NCBI GenBank assembly: GCA_018064985.1
Contig: JAGHUE010000031.1
Coordinates: forward strand, 1 to 36,245
Direction of reading: 5' to 3'
Source: Candidatus Colicola faecequi
GTDB lineage: Bacteria > Bacteroidota > Bacteroidia > Bacteroidales > Paludibacteraceae
DNA: 36,245 nt
The notes under the pieces are model-generated. The model ran no database searches. It was given only the letters and a program-made list of their open reading frames with translations, and was not told the DNA's origin. A program made the position numbers and the translations under genes. Shown here one piece after another: positions 29,849-36,245 of the stretch. The stretch's first letter is position 1; every line of letters starts with the position of its first letter.

Positions 29849-30541
29849 ATGAGTAAACTGACAAAAAATCAAAAGTTGGCTGCCGCAAAGATTGAAGAAG
29901 GTAAAGCCTATACGGTAGCTGAAGCAGCTGCCCTCGTAAAAGAAATTACTACCACCAAATTCGACGCTTCTGTCGATATTGACGTACGTCTTGGTGTAGA
30001 TCCCCGTAAGGCAAACCAGATGGTTCGCGGCGTGGTATCTCTTCCGAACGGTACTGGTAAGGTAGTTAGGGTTCTTGCACTGTGTACTCCGGATCAGGAG
30101 GCAGCTGCTAAAGAAGCAGGTGCTGACTATGTAGGTCTGGATGAATATATCGAAAAGATCAAAGGCGGTTGGACCGATGTTGATGTAATCATCACGATGC
30201 CTGCTATCATGGGTAAGATCGGTGCTCTCGGCCGTGTCCTTGGTCCTCGTGGCCTTATGCCTAACCCGAAGAGCGGTACTGTAACCATGGATGTTGCAAA
30301 GGCTGTTCGTGAAGTTAAGCAAGGTAAGATCGACTTCAAGGTTGACAAGTTCGGTATCGTACACACTTCTATTGGCAAGGTATCTTTCACTGCTGAGCAG
30401 ATCACTGAGAACGCGCTGGAGTTTATCCACACGCTCATCAAGTTGAAGCCGGCTGTATCCAAGGGTACTTATGTAAAGAGCATTTATCTTTCTAGCACAA
30501 TGAGTAAGGGTATCAAGGTTGATCCTAAATCGGCTGAATAA
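29849..30541 (+). CDS. rplA: 50S ribosomal protein L1
   Basis: [54 protein letters not shown]. Confidence 0.99.
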   Translation: MSKLTKNQKLAAAKIEEGKAYTVAEAAALVKEITTTKFDASVDIDVRLGVDPRKANQMVRGVVSLPNGTGKVVRVLALCTPDQEAAAKEAGADYVGLDEYIEKIKGGWTDVDVIITMPAIMGKIGALGRVLGPRGLMPNPKSGTVTMDVAKAVREVKQGKIDFKVDKFGIVHTSIGKVSFTAEQITENALEFIHTLIKLKPAVSKGTYVKSIYLSSTMSKGIKVDPKSAE

Positions 30542-30602
30542 TCCGCTCTGAAGATCTATCTCTGAATACTTATTTGTTGAATCTTAAAAAGAAATTTTCG
30601 AA

Positions 30603-31136
30603 ATGAAAAAGGAAGATAAAACCGCGATTATTGAACAACTGAAGGTACAGCTTCAGGACTACGCTCACTTCTATGTTACCAACATTGAAGGTTTGAACGC
30701 AGAACAGACCAGCGACCTTCGTCGTCAATGCTTCAAACAGGAAATCAAGCTCCTCGTTGTAAAGAACACCCTTCTCAAGAAGGCTCTCGAAGGCAAGGAA
30801 ATTGACGAAGCTTTCTTCGCTGCTCTCAAGGGCAATTCTGCACTTATGCTTTGCAACACCGGTAATGTTCCGGCTAAGCTTATCAAGAGCATTAAGGACA
30901 AGAACAAGAAGAATCCTGATGTTAAGCCCGCTCTGAAGGCAGCATTCGTTGAGGGTCAGGCCTATGTAGGCGCTGAGCAGCTCGAATTCCTCTGCAGCAT
31001 CAAGAGCAAGAACGAACTTATTGCAGATCTGGTTGCTTTGCTCCAGAGCCCTGCAAAGAACGTTGTAAGCGCACTCCAGTCCGGAGGTTCTACTCTCCAC
31101 GGTGTTCTCAAGACGCTGGGAGAAAAAGAGGCTTAA
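30603..31136 (+). CDS. rplJ: 50S ribosomal protein L10
   Basis: MKKEDKTAIIEQLKVQLQDYAHFYVTNIEGLNAEQTSDLRRQCF; operon position. Confidence 0.97.
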   Translation: MKKEDKTAIIEQLKVQLQDYAHFYVTNIEGLNAEQTSDLRRQCFKQEIKLLVVKNTLLKKALEGKEIDEAFFAALKGNSALMLCNTGNVPAKLIKSIKDKNKKNPDVKPALKAAFVEGQAYVGAEQLEFLCSIKSKNELIADLVALLQSPAKNVVSALQSGGSTLHGVLKTLGEKEA

Positions 31137-31260
31137 GTCTCACCCCGATGACGCCCGACCGCTTGATGGAAATGCATCTAACGATCAGGATCCCGCACCG
31201 GAAGGAGCGCATCACCACTCAATTAACTTAATAAAACAAACATTTTAAAATTATACGACA

Positions 31261-31638
31261 ATGGCAGATTTGAAAGCTTTTGCTGAACAACTTGTTAACC
31301 TTACCGTTAAGGAAGTTAACGAACTCGCACAGATCCTTAAGGATGAATATGGTATCGAACCGGCAGCTGCTGCAGTAGCAGTAGCAGCTCCCGCAGCTGG
31401 CGCAGCTGCTGAGGCAGTTGAAGAGAAGACCTCTTTCGACGTAGTACTCAAGAGCGCTGGTGCTGCTAAGCTCGCTATCGTTAAGCTCGTTAAAGAGCAG
31501 ACCGGTCTCGGCTTGAAGGAAGCTAAGGACCTCGTTGACGGTGCTCCTTCCAAGATTAAGGAAGGCGTTGACAAGGCTACCGCTGAAGCACTTAAGAAGG
31601 TCCTCGAAGAGGGCGGTGCTGAGGTTGAACTCGCATAA
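31261..31638 (+). CDS. rplL: 50S ribosomal protein L7/L12
   Basis: [49 protein letters not shown]. Confidence 0.99.
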   Translation: MADLKAFAEQLVNLTVKEVNELAQILKDEYGIEPAAAAVAVAAPAAGAAAEAVEEKTSFDVVLKSAGAAKLAIVKLVKEQTGLGLKEAKDLVDGAPSKIKEGVDKATAEALKKVLEEGGAEVELA

Positions 31639-31660
31639 TCATCCTTTCTAAAAAGGTTCA

Positions 31661-31693
31661 GGTTTAGATCCCGCAGGGGGTCTAAACCTTTTT
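31661..31693 (+). terminator. Rho-independent terminator/attenuator between rplL and rpoB
   Basis: GGTTTAGATCCC-GCAG-GGGGTCTAAACC (12-bp stem with one G-U) followed by TTTTT. Confidence 0.8.
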
Positions 31694-31788
31694 GTCTTCT
31701 TATGACATATTGGTTAAATTGTGTTAAAATTACATAAATCAAACCATTCCCCCTGCAAATATTGTTAAATACTGTTATTAGCACCACA

Positions 31789-34700
31789 ATGCCAGTAAAA
31801 AATCAACAAAAGAGAGTGAATTTTGCTTCCGTGCAGAAGCAGATGCCTTTCCCTGACTTTCTGGATATTCAGCTGAAGAGCTTCCACGAGTTCTTCCAGA
31901 TGGATTCGTCTCCCGAACAGCGTCGCAATGAGGGCCTCTTCAAAGTGTTCTCCGAGAACTTCCCTATTGCGGATGCACGAAACAATTTTATCCTCGAATT
32001 TCTTGACTATTATATTGATCGCCCACGCTACACCATTCAGGAGTGTCTGCTTCGCGGTCTGACCTATAGTGTGCCTCTCAAGGCAAAACTTAAGCTCTAT
32101 TGCACCGACCCCGATCACGAGGATTTCGATACTGTGATTCAGGATGTCTATCTGGGAACCATCCCGTATATGACTCCGCAGGGTACGTTTGTAATCAACG
32201 GTGCTGAGCGTGTGATTGTGTCGCAGCTTCACCGCTCCCCGGGTGTCTTCTTCGGCAGTTCTATCCACTCCAACGGCACCAAGCTTTATTCCGCACGTAT
32301 TATTCCGTTCCGCGGCTCTTGGATTGAGTTTGCAACGGACATCAATAAGGTAATGTACGCTTACATTGACCGTAAGAAGAAATTACCTGTAACCACTCTT
32401 CTTCGTGCCATCGGTTTCGAAAGCGATAAGGATATCCTTGATTGCTTTGACCTGGCTGAAGAAGTTAAGGTTAACAAGACCAACATGGCCAAGATGGCCG
32501 GCCGCAAACTCGCAGGTAATGTAATGCATGCCTGGACTGAGGATTTCGTAGACGAAGATACCGGCGAGGTTGTTACGATCGAACGTAACGAGGTAATCGT
32601 TGAGCGCGAGACCGAACTCACCAAAGAACTCTGCGAAACCATTCTCGAGAGCGGTGCCAAGACTATCCTTCTCCACAAGGAAAGCGGTGAAGAGGAAGAT
32701 TTCGGTATCATCTTCAACACCCTCCAGAAAGACCCGTCGCATTCCGAGAAAGAAGCAGTGCTCTATATCTACCGTCAGCTCCGCAACGCAGAGCCGGCCG
32801 ATGATGCTACTGCACGTGAGGTTATCAACAACCTCTTCTTCTCCGAGAAGCGCTATGACCTCGGTGAGGTAGGTCGTTATCGTATCAACCGTAAGCTCGG
32901 CCTTACTACCGATATGGACGTTAAGACCCTCACTAAGGAGGATATGATCGAGATTATCAAATATCTCGTTAAACTTATCAACTCCAATGCTGAGGTTGAC
33001 GATATCGACCACTTGTCCAATCGTCGTGTCCGCACTGCAGGTGAGCAGCTCTATAATCAGTTCGGTGTAGGTCTTGCTCGTATGAGCCGCACCATCCGTG
33101 AACGTATGAACGTTCGCGATAACGAGGTGTTTACTCCGACCGACCTGATCAACGCTAAAGCGATTTCTTCCGTTATCAACAGCTATTTCGGAACCAACGC
33201 GCTTTCTCAGTTCATGGATCAACAGAACCCGTTGGCTGAAATCACTCACAAGCGCCGTATGTCGGCCCTTGGCCCCGGCGGTTTGAGCCGTGATCGTGCC
33301 GGCTTCGAGGTGCGAGACGTACACTATACTCATTATGGTCGTCTGTGCCCGATTGAGACCCCGGAAGGTCCGAACATCGGTCTTATCTCTTCGCTTTGCG
33401 TCTATGCAAAGATCAACAATCTCGGTTTCATTGAGACTCCGTATCGTAAGGCAGAGGGTGGTAAGGTGGATCTCTCCGATGAGGGTATCGTTTACCTGAC
33501 TGCTGAGGACGAAGAAAGCTCGATTGTAGCTCAGGGTAACGCTCCACTTGCTGAGGATGGTAAGTTTATCCGTACTCGTGTAAAGAGCCGTTACAAGGAT
33601 GATTTCCCAGTAGTAGCTCCGGATGAAGTGAACCTCATGGACGTGGCTCCTTGCCAGATTGCATCTATCGCAGCAGCGCTCATTCCGTTCCTCGAGCATG
33701 ATGATGCTCACCGTGCCCTCATGGGTTCGAACATGATGCGCCAGGCAGTTCCTTTGATCAAGCCGGAAGCTCCTATCGTAGGTACCGGTATTGAAGGTCA
33801 GCTTATTGAAGACAGCCGCACTCAGATTGTAGCAGAAGGCGAAGGCGAGGTTATTTATGTAGATGCCGACAAGATCTGCATTCGCTACGACCGCACCGAC
33901 GCAGAGGAATTCATCAGCTTCGATCCTGCAGAGAAGGAATACCGCCTGCCGAAGTTCCAGAAGACCAACCAGAATACCACCATCGACCTCCAGCCGATCG
34001 TTCGCAAAGGTGATCGCGTAGAAGCAGGCCAGATTCTCACTGAAGGTTATGCTACGCAGGCCGGAGAACTTGCACTCGGCAAGAACCTGAAGGTTGCTTA
34101 CATTCCTTGGAAGGGTTACAACTACGAGGATGCTATCGTGCTCTCAGAGCGCATTGTCCGCGAGGATATGTTCACCTCTGTTCACGTAGTGGAAGAACTC
34201 CTTGAAGTTCGCGAGACCAAGCGTGGTATGGAAGAATTCACTTCCGATATCCCGAATGTCTCCGAAGAAGCAACCCGCAACCTTGACGACCATGGTATTA
34301 TCCGCATCGGTGCTCATATCGAGCCGGGTGACATCATTGTTGGTAAGATTACTCCGAAGGGTGAGTCTGATCCGAGTCCGGAAGAGAAACTGCTCAAGGC
34401 TATCTTCGGTGACAAGGCTGGTGATGTGAAGGATGCTTCGCTCAAGGCAACCCCGTCGCTTGATGGTGTAGTTGTGGCAAAGAATCTCTACAAGCGCAAT
34501 ATCAAGGACCGCCGCGAGAAGCTTGAGGAGAAGGTTCAACTCGCAGAACTCGATCAGAAGAACCAGGAAGCTGTAGAGGCTCTCAAGAAGGAACTCATTC
34601 ACAAGCTGCTCGTGCTTACCGCAGAGAAGCCGTCGGCAGGTGTGAAGGACTTCATGGGTACTGAGCTTGTAGCAAAGGGTGCTGCCTTCACTGAAGAGAA

Positions 34701-35601
34701 CCTCAATCAGATTGATTATACCACCGTATTGCTCAATAAGTGGACTGCTGACGACAAGAAGAACGACCTCATCCGTCGTTGCATCATGAACTACCTCGTC
34801 AAGCTCAAAGAGTACGATGCTCGCCTCAAGCGTGAGAAGTTCAACCTCACCATCGGTGATGAACTGCCGAACGGCATCATCGAGATGGCTAAGGTTTACA
34901 TCGCTAAGCGCCGTAAGATCCGCGTAGGTGATAAGATGGCAGGTCGCCACGGTAACAAGGGTATCGTATCGAAGATCGTTCGCGTAGAGGATATGCCGTT
35001 CCTCGCTGACGGTACTCCGGTAGATATCGTGCTCAACCCGCTGGGTGTACCTTCCCGTATGAACATCGGTCAGATTTTCGAGGCTGTGCTCGGTTGGGCC
35101 GGTCACGAACTCGGTGTCAAGTTTGCCACCCCGATTTTCGACGGTTGCACCATGGATGCCCTTGACCAATGGACCGACAAAGCCGGTCTTCCTCGCTCCG
35201 GTAAGACCTACCTCTATGACGGTGGAACCGGTGAGATGTTTGACCAGCCGGCAACAGTAGGCGTTACTTACTTCATGAAGCTTGGCCACATGGTTGACGA
35301 CAAGATGCACGCACGTTCCATCGGCCCGTACAGCCTTATCACCCAGCAGCCGCTCGGCGGTAAAGCTCAGTTCGGTGGTCAGCGTTTCGGTGAAATGGAG
35401 GTTTGGGCGCTCGAGGCATTCGGCGCCGCACATGTGCTCCAGGAGATTCTCACCGTCAAGTCCGACGATGTTACCGGCCGTGCCCGCACCTATGAAGCTA
35501 TAGTAAAGGGTGAACCGTTCCCGACTCCGGGTCTGCCCGAGTCCTTCAACGTGCTTCTCCACGAGCTCCAGGGTCTTGCACTCTCCTTCAAGATGGAATA
35601 A
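31789..35601 (+). CDS. rpoB: DNA-directed RNA polymerase subunit beta
   Basis: [32 protein letters not shown]; start at 31789 preferred over the TTG at 31762 in the ORF track. Confidence 0.98.
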   Translation: MPVKNQQKRVNFASVQKQMPFPDFLDIQLKSFHEFFQMDSSPEQRRNEGLFKVFSENFPIADARNNFILEFLDYYIDRPRYTIQECLLRGLTYSVPLKAKLKLYCTDPDHEDFDTVIQDVYLGTIPYMTPQGTFVINGAERVIVSQLHRSPGVFFGSSIHSNGTKLYSARIIPFRGSWIEFATDINKVMYAYIDRKKKLPVTTLLRAIGFESDKDILDCFDLAEEVKVNKTNMAKMAGRKLAGNVMHAWTEDFVDEDTGEVVTIERNEVIVERETELTKELCETILESGAKTILLHKESGEEEDFGIIFNTLQKDPSHSEKEAVLYIYRQLRNAEPADDATAREVINNLFFSEKRYDLGEVGRYRINRKLGLTTDMDVKTLTKEDMIEIIKYLVKLINSNAEVDDIDHLSNRRVRTAGEQLYNQFGVGLARMSRTIRERMNVRDNEVFTPTDLINAKAISSVINSYFGTNALSQFMDQQNPLAEITHKRRMSALGPGGLSRDRAGFEVRDVHYTHYGRLCPIETPEGPNIGLISSLCVYAKINNLGFIETPYRKAEGGKVDLSDEGIVYLTAEDEESSIVAQGNAPLAEDGKFIRTRVKSRYKDDFPVVAPDEVNLMDVAPCQIASIAAALIPFLEHDDAHRALMGSNMMRQAVPLIKPEAPIVGTGIEGQLIEDSRTQIVAEGEGEVIYVDADKICIRYDRTDAEEFISFDPAEKEYRLPKFQKTNQNTTIDLQPIVRKGDRVEAGQILTEGYATQAGELALGKNLKVAYIPWKGYNYEDAIVLSERIVREDMFTSVHVVEELLEVRETKRGMEEFTSDIPNVSEEATRNLDDHGIIRIGAHIEPGDIIVGKITPKGESDPSPEEKLLKAIFGDKAGDVKDASLKATPSLDGVVVAKNLYKRNIKDRREKLEEKVQLAELDQKNQEAVEALKKELIHKLLVLTAEKPSAGVKDFMGTELVAKGAAFTEENLNQIDYTTVLLNKWTADDKKNDLIRRCIMNYLVKLKEYDARLKREKFNLTIGDELPNGIIEMAKVYIAKRRKIRVGDKMAGRHGNKGIVSKIVRVEDMPFLADGTPVDIVLNPLGVPSRMNIGQIFEAVLGWAGHELGVKFATPIFDGCTMDALDQWTDKAGLPRSGKTYLYDGGTGEMFDQPATVGVTYFMKLGHMVDDKMHARSIGPYSLITQQPLGGKAQFGGQRFGEMEVWALEAFGAAHVLQEILTVKSDDVTGRARTYEAIVKGEPFPTPGLPESFNVLLHELQGLALSFKME

Positions 35602-35634
35602 TCAGGTTTCGTTAATCTTTAATAGGCAATAACA

Positions 35635-36245
35635 ATGGCTTTTAAACAAGATAATAATAAAAAGAACGGCTTCACCAAAGTCACCATCGGTTTGGCTTCG
35701 CCTGACGAGATTCTCCGTCAGTCGAGCGGCGAGGTGCTCAAGCCGGAAACGATCAACTATCGCACCTATAAACCTGAGCGCGATGGCTTGTTCTGCGAGC
35801 GCATCTTCGGTCCTACCAAGGATTATGAGTGCTACTGCGGCAAGTATAAGCGAATCAAGTACAAGGGCATTGTCTGCGAGCATTGCGGTGTGGAAGTGAC
35901 CGAAAAGAAAGTGCGCCGCGAACGCATGGGTCATATCCGTCTGGTCGTTCCTATCGCTCATATCTGGTATCTTCGCAGCCTTCCCTCCAAGATGGCCGCT
36001 CTTCTCGGTATCCCGACCAAGAAGCTTGAGACGGTAATCTATTACGAGAAGTACATCATTATCCAGGCCGGTGAACTTGATGGCCAGGAACTCGGCAGCG
36101 AGATTGTAGAAAACGGTATGCTCCTCGATGAGGATCAGTATCAGGAACTCCTCGGCCGCCTTTCTCAGGACAACGATCTCCGCGAAGATGACGATCCTCA
36201 GAAGTTCATCGCCAAGATGGGTGCTGAGGCTATCTGCGATCTGCT
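35635..36245 (+). CDS. rpoC: DNA-directed RNA polymerase subunit beta', 5' portion, truncated by window end
   Basis: Manual translation [93 protein letters not shown]. Confidence 0.97.
   Translation, partial: MAFKQDNNKKNGFTKVTIGLASPDEILRQSSGEVLKPETINYRTYKPERDGLFCERIFGPTKDYECYCGKYKRIKYKGIVCEHCGVEVTEKKVRRERMGHIRLVVPIAHIWYLRSLPSKMAALLGIPTKKLETVIYYEKYIIIQAGELDGQELGSEIVENGMLLDEDQYQELLGRLSQDNDLREDDDPQKFIAKMGAEAICDL

Noticed and set aside
34144-35562. 472-aa open frame antisense to rpoB (also 32383..33711)
   Set aside because: Same codon-bias shadow effect; no start context, promoter or family motif.

Overview
The window is mostly a Bacteroidetes-type translation and transcription supercluster. 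Evidence for the lineage is the set of TAnnTTTG/TTTG promoter elements, the A-rich leaders with almost no Shine-Dalgarno (SD) motifs, and the protein sequences. Left to right it contains: tRNA-Leu(GAG); a minus-strand operon of small PspC, PadR, a 19-codon hydrophobic ORF and large PspC; guanine deaminase; an intergenic 11-bp repeat array; a near-continuous str-S10-spc-alpha block (rpsL to rplQ, with secY, map, infA, rpmJ, rpoA); a serine beta-lactamase-like lipoprotein; two tandem deoxynucleoside kinases; a XerC/D-type recombinase; four tRNAs (Thr, Tyr, Gly, Thr); tuf; tRNA-Trp; secE, nusG, rplKAJL, rpoB; and the 5' part of rpoC. I saw no CRISPR array, transposon, prophage or defence island, and I do not claim a new system at the level of large genes. 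The items most worth checking are small: an ATGA-coupled microprotein between padR and pspC, a degenerate 11-bp periodic array upstream of the str operon, two strong SD motifs (rplW, rplF) among otherwise SD-less genes, a 15-bp perfect hairpin in an unusual rpsN-rpsH gap, and several structured intergenic leaders that may be ribosomal-protein autoregulatory sites. All assignments are by eye; no searches or folding calculations were run.
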